Positions 28,232 through 37,265 of a stretch of 64,000 nucleotides of DNA are shown in pieces (the stretch's first letter is position 1; each line of letters opens with the position of its first letter). Origin of the DNA: Deltaproteobacteria bacterium (GTDB lineage: Bacteria; Desulfobacterota; Desulfobacteria; Desulfobacterales; Desulfatirhabdiaceae). Under the pieces are notes generated by a model that was not told the origin of the DNA, searched no databases, and worked only from the letters and a program-made list of their open reading frames with translations. Where the stretch lies: positions 62,001-126,000 of the forward strand of contig JACRBZ010000050.1 of NCBI GenBank assembly GCA_016219185.1, in the 5' to 3' direction. A program made the translations under genes and the position numbers.

Positions 28232-29042
28232 CCGCAAACCCTTTTCTCAGTTTTTGAAAAACGACCAACCCTGCCCATGCAATTCCCAGACTGGCCCCAT
28301 AATATATCGCCAACTGGGTCCAGCCTGGAGTATCTCCCCAGATTGCAACGGCTCGGGTTTGCTCGACGATAACCGTCAGTGGATTCAAATAAAACAGCCA
28401 GCGATAATTTTCCGGCAATCGGGTCAGGGGATAAAAAATCGGCCCTAAAAACATGAGCACAACCGTAACGATTACAATGGACTGGCCGACATCCCGCAGA
28501 TACACGCCGATTGCGGCCAGCATCCATGAAAAACCCATAATGAGAAACAGCAGCGGCAGAAAAATAAGCGGCAGAAAAATAAGGGTCCACTGGATATAGA
28601 AATGAACCATGGCAAAAAAAACAATCAGCACCGTCAGGCTGACGGCGGTATGAAACAAGGCGGAACCCATGGCCACCCACGGCAAAATTTCAAGCGGAAA
28701 AATCACTTTTTTTACATAATTGACATTGCCCAGAATCAAACCCGGCGCACGGTTAAGGCACTCGGCAAACCACCCATGCACAATCAGACCGGCAAACAGG
28801 ATAATGGCAAAATCGGTCTGACTTTCCACGCCCTCGCCCCACCGTGATTTCAGCATGTACCCAAAAGCAAACGTATAAACCGATAGCATTAAAATCGGAT
28901 TGAGCATTGACCACAAAAGGCCCATGACAGACCCCCGATATCGGATTTCGATGTCCCTGCGGATCAGTTGACAGATCAGCCCCCGATATTGCCAGAAGCT
29001 GTCAAACACATACAGGGGAGATATCGAAAAACGTCTTCTCAT
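28221..29042 (-). CDS. wzm: Wzm-type ABC-2 permease of polysaccharide export
   Basis: This encodes 273 residues from ATG 29042 (M-R-R-R-F-S-I-S). A TTG at 29057 directly abuts the upstream stop codon and is an alternative start. It has six hydrophobic helices between about 35 and 260 and the family motif R-D-I-E-I-R-Y-R-G-S-V-M-G-L-L-W-S before the first helix. It is the membrane half of the O-antigen or teichoic-acid-type exporter, working with Wzt. The gene follows the VKOR-like gene without a gap. Confidence 0.92.
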   Translation of the reverse strand: MRRRFSISPLYVFDSFWQYRGLICQLIRRDIEIRYRGSVMGLLWSMLNPILMLSVYTFAFGYMLKSRWGEGVESQTDFAIILFAGLIVHGWFAECLNRAPGLILGNVNYVKKVIFPLEILPWVAMGSALFHTAVSLTVLIVFFAMVHFYIQWTLIFLPLIFLPLLFLIMGFSWMLAAIGVYLRDVGQSIVIVTVVLMFLGPIFYPLTRLPENYRWLFYLNPLTVIVEQTRAVAIWGDTPGWTQLAIYYGASLGIAWAGLVVFQKLRKGFADVI

Positions 29043-29057
29043 CACAGATACATCCAA

Positions 29058-29984
29058 TCATTTTGATTTAAAGAGCTCCTTCAACCCTCCGGGCTTGGTA
29101 TCTTCACACAATCCGGAAGCATTTTTTGAAAATACCGGACAATCATCTTGGAGAGAAACGGGCTTGCCGGCGTTCGACCAGAATGACGTTCCGGCCACCA
29201 GAAACGGTACATGAGTTACGCCCATGCGGCTCAGTGCCGACAAGTTTTTAAACGTATTCAGAATCGTTCGCCAATACGCCATATTATATGTCATATTCAA
29301 GTCTTTAACCTGCATGCACAACGCCATCGCTTCTTTCAAGGCCATCCCGTTTTTCAGTTGCTTTTCAAGAAACATTATTTTTCCGGTATCTTCCGAATTT
29401 TTTGAAATGGGATACAGGGCGATCTGCGTCGGCGCATCGGTTTTGGCCAGCAGGGCATCGATCATTCCCCGGCAGGAAGGGCATGTCGGTGAAAAGTACA
29501 GATGAACCGGAGCCGCATCATACCCATAAACCGGCCATGGAGAAATGGATTCCTTGGCAACGGCAGCCATATCCACAAAAAACAGCACAAACCATATTGC
29601 CATCACCCACTTCATCCACGTTTTTTTCTCCTGAATCATGGCGGCGGCCATCACCGCGCCAAACAACACCGCCACGATCAAACACTTCATACACGGCCAA
29701 AACAGAATTTGCGTCGCCAGAAAAACACTGTCCAACATTAAAAATAGGGCTGCCACCATCGTCAGGTATCTGCCCCGCCAGGCAACGGCAAAACACAGCA
29801 GCATCAAAAAAGCTGCTGCGCCAAACCAATATGGAGAAATGCCGAATACGGAAAAATCCTCATAAACGCTGCACCCTTGGGTAATGCACAGCACATCTGT
29901 CATCCTGAAAGCGGACAACAGGCAAAAACACAACCCCGCAGCACTTAGAACAACGGCAAGACTGCTGCCTTTTAGTCTTTTCAT
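29058..29984 (-). CDS. VKOR-like membrane protein fused to a thioredoxin-like domain
   Basis: This encodes 308 residues. Residues about 8-160 form a VKOR-type helix bundle with the loop pair C-I-T-Q-G-C (about 33-38) followed by F-G-I-S-P-Y-W-F-G, and the inner C-M-K-C active site (about 98-101). The remaining part (about 165-300) is a thioredoxin-like domain with C-P-S-C and a cis-proline in T-H-V-P-F. VKOR homologues replace DsbB in many anaerobes and re-oxidise periplasmic thiol oxidases, passing electrons to quinone. The overlap of four bases with the upstream DsbA/C-like gene shows that the two form an oxidation pair. It is transcribed directly into wzm. Confidence 0.85.
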   Translation of the reverse strand: MKRLKGSSLAVVLSAAGLCFCLLSAFRMTDVLCITQGCSVYEDFSVFGISPYWFGAAAFLMLLCFAVAWRGRYLTMVAALFLMLDSVFLATQILFWPCMKCLIVAVLFGAVMAAAMIQEKKTWMKWVMAIWFVLFFVDMAAVAKESISPWPVYGYDAAPVHLYFSPTCPSCRGMIDALLAKTDAPTQIALYPISKNSEDTGKIMFLEKQLKNGMALKEAMALCMQVKDLNMTYNMAYWRTILNTFKNLSALSRMGVTHVPFLVAGTSFWSNAGKPVSLQDDCPVFSKNASGLCEDTKPGGLKELFKSK

Positions 29985-30907
29985 GGCATCAATTCATCAA
30001 ACTTGGGGAAGTTCCCTCCCTCAATCATATACCCATCGACAAACGTTATCGGGGTCCCCGATATTCCCATATCTTTTATTTCCGCTTGTTCCTTCTGAAC
30101 TGCCGGAAGATATTCCGCCTGAAGTTTTTTGGCTGCGGCCTCAAGATCATTGCCCCAATACTTTTTAAGCAATGGAAATTCAGCGGCGTATTGACTCAGA
30201 ATTTCAACCGGGGATTCGCTGGAATTCAGCCGGGTATATGAAAAATTAACGATATCAAAGAGATTCAGCCGCTTTTGCTGAGCAAATTCCAGAACCGCAC
30301 AGGCGGTTTCAGATGCCGTATGAATGGGAAAATGAGCTAATTTTAGTAACTTGATTTTATCCTTGTGCTGAACCAGATAGCCCCATACTTCCCTGCAATA
30401 CGGACAGAACGGATCGGATATCAGGACAATCTGATGGGCGCCGCTGCCTTTATATATTTCATTGCCAATGCTTTTTGCCGGAAGATCGATTCTTCTCAGC
30501 TCCACCATGACCGGATTCAATGCACTGGCGCCGGTTTCCATGTCCAGAATATCCGAATATTGAACGGTTAGCGAAGGGTCAACAATCAAATACAAAAATT
30601 CATGTTTCTGGTCCGCAACCACGGGTAATATTTTGATTTTAACGCCGTATAATATCTGACCCAATGACTGGAAGGCGATTTTCTTTTCAACGATCACCAT
30701 TTTGGAATCAAAATTTTTATAGGATTCATTTTTTCCCGCATTCGCTTTTTGGATGCGAGAGGCTATTATTTCTTTTAGCTTCGTTTCATCCAGCCCCGAC
30801 GGTTTTACAGGGGATGCTTCATTTTGCGCCCATGACAATGGCGCCACAATGAAAAAATAAATAAATACGATGAATATTCCCAGCTTGTTACATTTTTGCA
30901 TAATCAT
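29981..30907 (-). CDS. Periplasmic DsbA/DsbC-like thiol-disulfide protein
   Basis: This encodes 308 residues with a signal peptide (about 1-27, ending S-W-A). The C-terminal half is a thioredoxin fold with F-C-P-Y-C (about 170-174) and the cis-Pro loop G-T-P-I-T-F (about 287-292). The N-terminal half resembles the dimerisation part of DsbC/DsbG proteins but is weakly conserved. C-P-Y-C is a common DsbC/DsbG-type site and suggests oxidase or isomerase activity in the periplasm. The last bases overlap the VKOR-like gene, its probable electron partner. The upstream gap to the SEL1 gene is 80 bp. Confidence 0.85.
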   Translation of the reverse strand: MIMQKCNKLGIFIVFIYFFIVAPLSWAQNEASPVKPSGLDETKLKEIIASRIQKANAGKNESYKNFDSKMVIVEKKIAFQSLGQILYGVKIKILPVVADQKHEFLYLIVDPSLTVQYSDILDMETGASALNPVMVELRRIDLPAKSIGNEIYKGSGAHQIVLISDPFCPYCREVWGYLVQHKDKIKLLKLAHFPIHTASETACAVLEFAQQKRLNLFDIVNFSYTRLNSSESPVEILSQYAAEFPLLKKYWGNDLEAAAKKLQAEYLPAVQKEQAEIKDMGISGTPITFVDGYMIEGGNFPKFDELMP

Positions 30908-30987
30908 ATACCCGACAACTTTATTAATTAAAAGGTAAAGGTTATCTTATCGGTGAATTTCAAAACACTGGCAATCGTTTTAAAACA

Positions 30988-32007
30988 TTATCCTTGTTTA
31001 TCCGCGGATTGCTTTTCACTTGGCCTGTATTGCCCGACCATTTCTTTGGTGCGCGCAAGTTCCTCCGGAGATAACAGAGATTCAAGTTCTTTACATTTTG
31101 CTTGAATCATGTCTGTAAAATCCTTTGACAGTCTGTGTTCGCTGATCTTGTACCAATAATAGGCCTGGACCAGATCTTTTTTTACGCCATCACCATTTTC
31201 ATACGATATCGCCAGGTTGAACATCGCGGGGGGGTATCCCTGTTCAGCCGCCTTCAAGTACCAACTGGCGGATTGCTCGGCGTTTTGCTCCACACCGCGC
31301 CCCTTGCCATACATCACTCCCAGATACCACTGGGCCTGCGCCATTCCCTGATTACCGGCCTTTATCAACCATTCGGCGGCTTTTGCATGATCCTGATCCG
31401 TTCCCTGCCCCTGGGCGTACATATCTCCCACCTTGAACTGCGCAAGCTTGTTGCCCTGTTCCGCAGCCCGGGTGTACCAGCAAAGGGCCTGCGCCAGGTC
31501 CTTTTCCGTTCCCATGCCGGATTCATAACTGGCGCCCAGATTATACTGGGCTTTCTCATACCCCTGCCTGGCTGCTTTGATGTACCAGTCCATCGCAACA
31601 GCATCATCTTCCGGAACGCCGGTGCCAAGCTGATACAACAGCGCCAGATTGTATTGTGCATACATATCGCCCTGATTCGCCGCCTTTTCATACCATTCCG
31701 CGGCCCTGGACGCATCCGGCGTTACATCAAGGCCCTCATCATAAATCAGCCCCAGTTGAAACTGGGCATCCTTATTCCCCTGTTCGGCGGACCGGTTAAG
31801 CCAAATAAGCCCTGTTTCAAGGTTTTTCCCCACGCCAAGACCTTCATAATACATTCTTCCCACCTGGTACTGCGCGGATGAATCCCCTTTTTGAGCCTGT
31901 TCAAGGGCGTTGTTAAACGCTGTTTCAGGATCTGGCACCGAATTCTTAATCCCGCACCCCGAGACCACCGTCATTATAAAAACCATACACAAAAGCCACT
32001 GTTTCAT
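30988..32007 (-). CDS. SEL1-repeat lipoprotein
   Basis: This encodes 339 residues. I chose ATG 32007 because GGGAGG lies just before it. The N-terminus is a lipoprotein signal ending V-V-S-G-C (Cys at residue 18), so the mature protein is lipid-anchored, probably facing the periplasm. Residues about 35-310 hold about eight SEL1 (TPR-like) repeats of 36 residues with the pattern A-E-Q-G-N-x-x-A-Q-F-x-L-G-x-x-Y-x-x-G-x-G. SEL1 proteins are scaffolds for protein-protein contacts. It is divergent from the GtrB-like gene and may be first in the transcript that continues into the thiol and polysaccharide genes. The partner is unknown. Confidence 0.87.
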   Translation of the reverse strand: MKQWLLCMVFIMTVVSGCGIKNSVPDPETAFNNALEQAQKGDSSAQYQVGRMYYEGLGVGKNLETGLIWLNRSAEQGNKDAQFQLGLIYDEGLDVTPDASRAAEWYEKAANQGDMYAQYNLALLYQLGTGVPEDDAVAMDWYIKAARQGYEKAQYNLGASYESGMGTEKDLAQALCWYTRAAEQGNKLAQFKVGDMYAQGQGTDQDHAKAAEWLIKAGNQGMAQAQWYLGVMYGKGRGVEQNAEQSASWYLKAAEQGYPPAMFNLAISYENGDGVKKDLVQAYYWYKISEHRLSKDFTDMIQAKCKELESLLSPEELARTKEMVGQYRPSEKQSADKQG

Positions 32008-32173
32008 CTTTCCTCCCATTGAATCATTGACCCATCAAATCGGCAACAAACGTTATTTTTAGTTGACTGACTTTATCGTAAAACGGTAATGTTCATAGAT
32101 ATGAACGCTGTGTTCAGGAATATGTCAGGTACATTTATTAACCTTTTCCTTGAAACGGGCGAATTTTTCATCA

Positions 32174-33127
32174 ATGAAAAAAACCATCTCGATATGTATT
32201 CCAGTATACAACGAATCATCCAATATATCCATAGCCATTCAAGAAGTCGAAAGCCTGTTCGACCAGCAGTTATCCCAGTATCATCTTGAAATCATCGTTA
32301 CGGATAACGCATCCACAGATAATACCTGGCAGGTTGTTCAGGAACTGGCCGCATCCCGGCCCTACCTGCGCGCCTTCCGGTTTTCGCGGAATTTCGGCTA
32401 TCAAAATTCCGTTTTTGCCGGACTGTCCCTGGCGGCGGGAGACGCCGTCATCGAGATGGACGCCGATCTGGAAGATCCGCCTGCGATTATACCAGAATTT
32501 GTTGCCAAATGGGAAGAGGGACATGACATCGTTTATGGCGTCCGGTCCAGAAGATATGGATCAAAGCTTTTTTTATTTGCTGTTCAGCGCTTCTACAGAA
32601 TACTGAACGCCATGTCGGATATTCATATTCCCGAGAATGCGGGGGATTTCAGACTTCTGGATCGAAAGGTCGTCGACATTTTAAGGGAATTGCCGGAGAG
32701 AAATCTGTATCTCAGGGGGCTGGTGTCATTTATCGGCTTTGACCAATGCCCGGTTTTGTACGACAGAAATGAGCGACTGAACGGTAAAAGCAAATTCAAG
32801 GTCATGCACTACTTTGCCCTGGCGCTGGATGCATTAACATCGTTTTCAAAAAAACCACTGCGGCTTATCGGTAGTCTGGGTGTCCTGTTGTTCATATTTT
32901 CAGGCGCTTTGGCCCTGTTTTATTTCATTGGATACCTTATTGGTGGCAACGAAGTCCGCGGATTTACCACACTGGTAATTCTGACATTGTTCCTTCACAG
33001 CGCAACCTTCATTTTTCTTGGTGTGCTGGGGGAATATCTCAGCAGGATATTTGATGACTCCAAGTTCCGGCCCCGCGTGATCATCCGGGAAGCCATTCAT
33101 ACGGATAACCCTCCGCCCTTTATATAA
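32174..33127 (+). CDS. GtrB/DPM-like glycosyltransferase (GT2) with two C-terminal helices
   Basis: This encodes 317 residues from ATG 32174 (M-K-K-T-I-S-I-C-I-P-V-Y-N-E); a TTG at 32150 is the longer alternative. The GT-A catalytic part has T-D-N-A-S-T-D-N-T and the metal-binding M-D-A-D-L (about 95-99). Two helices at about 228-258 and 265-295 anchor it in the membrane. This type makes polyprenyl-phosphate-linked sugars for later use by periplasmic GT-C enzymes, usually with a GtrA flippase; a GtrA gene lies 1 kb away on the other strand. It is the only plus-strand gene in the polysaccharide block and meets the neighbouring operon end-on with six bases between stops. Confidence 0.9.
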   Translation: MKKTISICIPVYNESSNISIAIQEVESLFDQQLSQYHLEIIVTDNASTDNTWQVVQELAASRPYLRAFRFSRNFGYQNSVFAGLSLAAGDAVIEMDADLEDPPAIIPEFVAKWEEGHDIVYGVRSRRYGSKLFLFAVQRFYRILNAMSDIHIPENAGDFRLLDRKVVDILRELPERNLYLRGLVSFIGFDQCPVLYDRNERLNGKSKFKVMHYFALALDALTSFSKKPLRLIGSLGVLLFIFSGALALFYFIGYLIGGNEVRGFTTLVILTLFLHSATFIFLGVLGEYLSRIFDDSKFRPRVIIREAIHTDNPPPFI

Positions 33128-33133
33128 ATGAAA

Positions 33134-34042
33134 TCAGGGGTTGGGCGTGTTTTCTCGCCCTGGAGAAGCATCCATATTCAGATATTGCCGTAATGTGTCG
33201 ATAACGCCGGCAAGCGGTTTCCGCGATGACGGCAATATCCCATCATTCGTTCGATTAAATATCTCACTTTTATTTTCCCCTTCACCTGCCGGAATATCCC
33301 CTATCAGTAGCAGATGTTCCCTGTTGAATTCCCGGAAAATCGCCGCAGCCAGATCTTTCAAACGCATGGCCTCACCGGAATTAATTTCAAGGATGGGCTC
33401 CCAATTCCATTGTTTCCGGCACAAACGGCAAACACATTCCGCGATGTCATCCACATGATGGTATTCCCGGAGCTGTTCTCCGGAAGACATCCTGAAGGGG
33501 GTATTGGATTTCAAGGCTTCGGCGATTTGCCATAGAAACATCCGGGGATGAAGCGGTAATCCATAAAGCGTATGTAATCTAAGGTGAAGTATCCTGTGAG
33601 TCAATGGATATTGCGCGTCAAACTCGGAAATCCATTGGCTCAGCGAATACTTCGACATGAAATAGGGATTGTGGGATCTTGCTGCAAAGAACCTCTCATG
33701 TATCGTGCCAAACGTAACGAATCTTGAACCGGCATGCCTCCAGACGGCACGGATCAAATTTCTGGGAAATTCCAGATTTGAATACATCAATTGATCTATA
33801 TCCGCGCTGCCTATCAGCCCATTGGCAATGACAAAATCAACGGCTGAGAGATCGCCCAGCTTTTTTTCAAGATAACTTTCCAGATGATGTAAATCGGCAC
33901 CAACATCAGGAACACCGATTTCGCTCCAGGGAATGGCAAAAACCCCTTCCGCCCCCCCCGGTTCCTTGCAAAACCGGTTAAAGATCGCTTTTCCGAGTAA
34001 CCCCGAAGCCCCTAGCACGGCTATTTTTCTCTGACAAGCCAA
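33134..34042 (-). CDS. NAD-dependent epimerase/dehydratase (extended SDR)
   Basis: This encodes 302 residues. The Rossmann motif G-A-S-G-L-L-G (about 10-16) and the catalytic Y-F-M-S-K (about 127-131, Y-x-x-x-K) are present, with an upstream T-F-G-T region holding the Thr/Ser. It fits the RfbD/epimerase-like group and probably reduces or epimerises the 4-keto intermediate of the CDP-sugar made by the rest of the operon. It is the last gene of the nucleotide-sugar operon. The substrate is inferred from context only. Confidence 0.8.
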   Translation of the reverse strand: MACQRKIAVLGASGLLGKAIFNRFCKEPGGAEGVFAIPWSEIGVPDVGADLHHLESYLEKKLGDLSAVDFVIANGLIGSADIDQLMYSNLEFPRNLIRAVWRHAGSRFVTFGTIHERFFAARSHNPYFMSKYSLSQWISEFDAQYPLTHRILHLRLHTLYGLPLHPRMFLWQIAEALKSNTPFRMSSGEQLREYHHVDDIAECVCRLCRKQWNWEPILEINSGEAMRLKDLAAAIFREFNREHLLLIGDIPAGEGENKSEIFNRTNDGILPSSRKPLAGVIDTLRQYLNMDASPGRENTPNP

Positions 34043-34052
34043 CAGCCACCCC

Positions 34053-34424
34053 TCATATAAATACGAAACGTCTGTTCAGATAAAAAGCCAGCCCCGATAT
34101 GGGAACCAGCATCATGGCGTTTGCATAGTAAAGGTTGACCCCCATGCGATTAAATGCCCATAAACCGCCGGTTGAAAGAAGGTATAAAACCGCATAAAAC
34201 ATTACGAACCGATAAATCAATGAATTATCCCGGCGGTTGAAAACCAGTCTGCCATACGTTTTAAAGTTAAACAGTATCCCCAAGATTATCGCCAGAAACG
34301 ACGCAACTGAATAATGAAAGTGCAGGTATAGAAACAGTGAAAAGACGGCATATCCAAAAAGGGTGTTCAACCCGCCGACAAGTAAGAAACGTACTAATTG
34401 GTAATGAACCGGCAGAAATTTCAA
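34053..34424 (-). CDS. GtrA-like membrane protein
   Basis: This encodes 123 residues with four helices, the GtrA family size and layout. It has F-L-L-V-G-G-L-N-T-L-F-G-Y at the start and the conserved N-R-R-F-V-F near the end. GtrA proteins are thought to flip polyprenyl-phosphate sugars made by GtrB-type enzymes such as the plus-strand gene at 32174. Its first bases overlap rfbG by four (ATGA). A remnant of a second copy is seen near 49.4 kb. Confidence 0.87.
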   Translation of the reverse strand: MKFLPVHYQLVRFLLVGGLNTLFGYAVFSLFLYLHFHYSVASFLAIILGILFNFKTYGRLVFNRRDNSLIYRFVMFYAVLYLLSTGGLWAFNRMGVNLYYANAMMLVPISGLAFYLNRRFVFI

Positions 34425-35530
34425 GCTGACCTTCCGCTACGCTGTGCTTTTAACGAATTGTTCGTCAACTCCTGATAACGTAAAATCTGTGCTGTCATCA
34501 TGTCGCGGCAAGACAACGGGTTTTTATGATATGCCCGATACCAGTCAAGTGTCCATTCAAGGGCCTGCTCCAGATTCAACCGGGGCGACCATCCCAGAAG
34601 GGTTCTTGCTTTGGCGCAATCCAGCTTCAGACATCCGGCTTCATGGGGATGGGCTTTTACGTCCATCTCGAAACGGGCATCGCCGCCCCATAACGATGTC
34701 ATCCGTTCCACTACCCATCCGACAGATTTCACGTCATTTTCCGACGGGCCGAAATTCCAGGCCTGGGCATGGCGGGCTCCCTCCCGGTACAGGCTTTCCG
34801 CCAGACAAAGGTATCCGGACAAAGGCTCCAGCACATGCTGCCACGGTCTTATGGCATTGGGGCTGCGGATCTCAACGGTTCTATTTCGCATGAACGCCTT
34901 GATAATGTCCGGTATCAGACGATCCGTTGCCCAGTCTCCGCCGCCGATAACGTTCCCGGCCCTCGCGGATGCCACCCCCACGCCATGCCGATCATATTGA
35001 TCCGGATTGAAAAACGCATTTCTGTAGCTTGCCGTAACCAACTCCGAACAGCCCTTGCTGCAGGAATACGGATCATACCCGCCCATAGCGTCCGTTTCCC
35101 GGTACCCCCACATCCATTCGCGGTTTTCATAGCATTTGTCGCTGGTAACATTGACAACGGCCCGAACCCCCTTGGACGATCGGACGGCTTCAAAAAGATG
35201 GACCGTCCCCATGATATTGGTGGAATAGGTTTCAGCGGGATCGCTGTAGGACTGCCTGACCAGGGCCTGAGCCGCCAGGTGAAGAATAATTTCCGGATGA
35301 AAATCACAAACAATGTCTTTGAGCGCTTTTAAATCACGCACGTCTCCGACAACGGAAATCATATCCTGCGATGCGCAGGATAATTCAAACAAACTGGGAG
35401 ATGTCGGCGGTAAAAGTGCGAACCCCGCCACCTGCGCGCCCATCAGCTTCAGCCAGTGGACAAGCCAGGTTCCTTTAAAACCCGTGTGGCCGGTAATCAA
35501 CACCCGTTTGTTTTTCCAGAAATCCTGCAT
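34421..35530 (-). CDS. rfbG: CDP-glucose 4,6-dehydratase
   Basis: This encodes 369 residues from ATG 35530 (M-Q-D-F-W-K-N-K-R-V, the normal start of the family); an ATG five codons upstream is possible. It has the Rossmann motif G-H-T-G-F-K-G (about 14-20) and the catalytic Y-S-C-S-K, plus S-A-R-A-G-N-V-I-G-G-G-D-W and R-P-W-Q-H-V-L-E-P-L typical of CDP-glucose dehydratases. It converts CDP-glucose to CDP-4-keto-6-deoxyglucose. Together with rfbF at the head of the operon it commits the pathway to CDP-6-deoxyhexoses. No rfbH (3-dehydrase) is present, so the 3-OH is probably kept. Confidence 0.92.
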   Translation of the reverse strand: MQDFWKNKRVLITGHTGFKGTWLVHWLKLMGAQVAGFALLPPTSPSLFELSCASQDMISVVGDVRDLKALKDIVCDFHPEIILHLAAQALVRQSYSDPAETYSTNIMGTVHLFEAVRSSKGVRAVVNVTSDKCYENREWMWGYRETDAMGGYDPYSCSKGCSELVTASYRNAFFNPDQYDRHGVGVASARAGNVIGGGDWATDRLIPDIIKAFMRNRTVEIRSPNAIRPWQHVLEPLSGYLCLAESLYREGARHAQAWNFGPSENDVKSVGWVVERMTSLWGGDARFEMDVKAHPHEAGCLKLDCAKARTLLGWSPRLNLEQALEWTLDWYRAYHKNPLSCRDMMTAQILRYQELTNNSLKAQRSGRSA

Positions 35531-35557
35531 TGGCAACCTTTCCATACCGGGCTTTCT

Positions 35558-36364
35558 CTACTTCCGAAAATGATATAAATAAATAAAAAACAGCCTCTTG
35601 GCTACATTTTGGAATAGATTGTAGAAACCCATTGACAGTTGTTCAATTTTTGTCAGTTCGATCTGGTTTTTTTCCGCGGAAAGTTTCAGTTCCTGAGCAA
35701 TGGTATCAAATTTTCCATGTGTATGGTTATGCCGGTGAAAACGAATTGCGATGAGTATTTCCGGTATGTGGTAAATGCAGGCACCCTTCCCAACGGCTAT
35801 TGAAAAATCAACGTCGGCGGCATGCGGATAGGCGGTGTCGTATCGATGGCCGTTAATGGCGGTTGATCTGATCAGAAGGGGAATTCCATACAGGTTTCTT
35901 ACGGACACAATGGATTTTCTGGCGATGATATCGCTCTCCACCACCCCGGCCCGGCCAAAGTGTTTAGGAGCGATAGACCTGTTTTTGTCATCGACAAACA
36001 TCATGTCGCAGTGCACTTTTAGAATATCGGGATGGGTTTCCAGAATACGATGGGCTTTTTCCAGCGCATCCGGGCTGAACAGGTAATCGTCATGGGATAA
36101 AATCAGATAATACCGTGTCGGAATATCTTTCAAACAACTGTTGTAATTTCCAATCGACCCTACATCCTGATCGCGCTCAATCCATTGAATTCGGGAATCA
36201 TATAAAAATGTTGAGACAATTGCTTTCGTGTTGTCCGTCGAGCAGTTATCCTTAATAATCAAATTCCAATTTCGATATGTCTGGTTGATAATCGACTGGA
36301 TGGTCTGCACAATAAAGTTCGATCCATTACGAACCGGTATAAAAATCGTGACGTCAGTATCCAT
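35558..36364 (-). CDS. Glycosyltransferase family 2
   Basis: This encodes 268 residues from ATG 36364, preceded by AAGGA; an ATG ten codons earlier is the alternative. It has V-T-I-F-I-P-V-R-N-G at the start, D-N-C-S-T-D and the metal-binding H-D-D (L-S-H-D-D-Y near residue 90). It probably transfers the special deoxysugar made by this operon. A basic, hydrophobic C-terminus (L-F-F-I-Y-L-Y-H-F-R-K) may touch the membrane. Confidence 0.87.
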   Translation of the reverse strand: MDTDVTIFIPVRNGSNFIVQTIQSIINQTYRNWNLIIKDNCSTDNTKAIVSTFLYDSRIQWIERDQDVGSIGNYNSCLKDIPTRYYLILSHDDYLFSPDALEKAHRILETHPDILKVHCDMMFVDDKNRSIAPKHFGRAGVVESDIIARKSIVSVRNLYGIPLLIRSTAINGHRYDTAYPHAADVDFSIAVGKGACIYHIPEILIAIRFHRHNHTHGKFDTIAQELKLSAEKNQIELTKIEQLSMGFYNLFQNVAKRLFFIYLYHFRK

Positions 36365-36430
36365 CTTTGAATCCTTCATCGCTGATATGCTCATGTTAAG
36401 CGATCCGCCGTGAACATGCCAACGAAAACC

Positions 36431-36823
36431 CTACATCTTCGAGGTAATCTCCACATACACTTTTTCTGCTATTGCGAGCAATTCTTCCGCATCATTCTCT
36501 GTAGGAAACCCCGAAGGAAGCAAACCGAACCCACTGGGATACCTTGTATCAATATAAACAAGATCAACAAGATCCAGTTCATCTTCTTTGATATTGAAAG
36601 ACATCTTGGCATCCTCTGGAATCATGGCATAGAGTTTCACAACGCTATGAATCTTAGGGATTTTAATATCACTCTCTTCCAAATACGCCTTTAAGCATTT
36701 TTCGATACATTGTTGTGAGTGAAAAAGGACAATATTTGCAAGATAAGGTGAATTAACAAGGAATTTTGCAGCTTCAAGGTCTCTTTTAGCAAATTCCAGC
36801 CATTCCATGGTTCCCTTTTTCAT
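36431..36823 (-). CDS. HEPN-domain protein of a HEPN/MNT pair
   Basis: This encodes 130 residues, an all-alpha HEPN domain (pfam05168 type), with H-S-Q-Q-C-I-E-K-C-L-K-A-Y-L (about 34-47) and a D-T-R-Y-P-S-G motif (about 94-100). The R-x4-H-x-Y nuclease motif of HepT toxins is not seen, so whether it is toxic is open. It overlaps the nucleotidyltransferase gene by four bases. Such pairs are toxin-antitoxin-like or nucleotide-binding accessory modules. It interrupts the nucleotide-sugar operon in the same orientation. Confidence 0.85.
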   Translation of the reverse strand: MKKGTMEWLEFAKRDLEAAKFLVNSPYLANIVLFHSQQCIEKCLKAYLEESDIKIPKIHSVVKLYAMIPEDAKMSFNIKEDELDLVDLVYIDTRYPSGFGLLPSGFPTENDAEELLAIAEKVYVEITSKM

Positions 36824-37152
36824 ATAAGAAAAACCCCGTGCTCTTCAATTTCTCGAATAAAAGAACTTCCAAAGGACTTGAGCTCCTCCCACTCCTCGTT
36901 TGTATAGACTATAAGATCAACAGGGTATTTTTTTTTCAAATCCCGCAGCCTGGCGGATATTTCCTTGCGGTTCTGAATCAATGCCTTATAATTATAGCCT
37001 TTTCCTTCTTTATCCACAATAACCAACAAGTCTATATCGCTATCTTCATGTGGTATTCCAGACGCATACGAACCGAACAGAATAACCCTCAAAGGCTTTG
37101 GCGATTTACTCAGACAATCTATGATTTCCTGTTTTACATCAAATGTTAACAT
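36820..37152 (-). CDS. Minimal nucleotidyltransferase (MNT) of a HEPN/MNT pair
   Basis: This encodes 110 residues. It has the pol-beta-like catalytic motif G-S-Y-A-S-G-x6-D-I-D (GS-x10-D-x-D, about 26-40) and a third acidic position in V-D-L-I-V-Y. In MntA-HepT systems the MNT protein AMPylates the HEPN toxin to silence it; that role is possible here. AGCAGGA precedes its ATG. A frameshifted, 5'-truncated second copy lies at 42824-43005 in the same orientation. Confidence 0.87.
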   Translation of the reverse strand: MLTFDVKQEIIDCLSKSPKPLRVILFGSYASGIPHEDSDIDLLVIVDKEGKGYNYKALIQNRKEISARLRDLKKKYPVDLIVYTNEEWEELKSFGSSFIREIEEHGVFLI

Positions 37153-37265
37153 TTTTCCTGCTCACATCGGGGCATGCTGACGTTACAACGGACATATCTT
37201 CAGTAAAGCGCCCATGTTGATCTCTTCTTGATCAGTGATGGCTGCTGTAGGCATGCTTCTTTGGT

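Noticed and set aside
32063..32092. Promoter TTGACT-N18-TAATGT upstream of the GtrB-like gene
   Set aside because: The -10 match is poor, and the AT-rich divergent gap offers several equally weak candidates.
37177..37254. Small minus-strand frame of about 23 codons between the CmcI-like and MNT genes
   Set aside because: It has an ATG and reasonable composition but no clear ribosome binding site, no family and no second copy. It may be a shifted tail of the CmcI-like gene.
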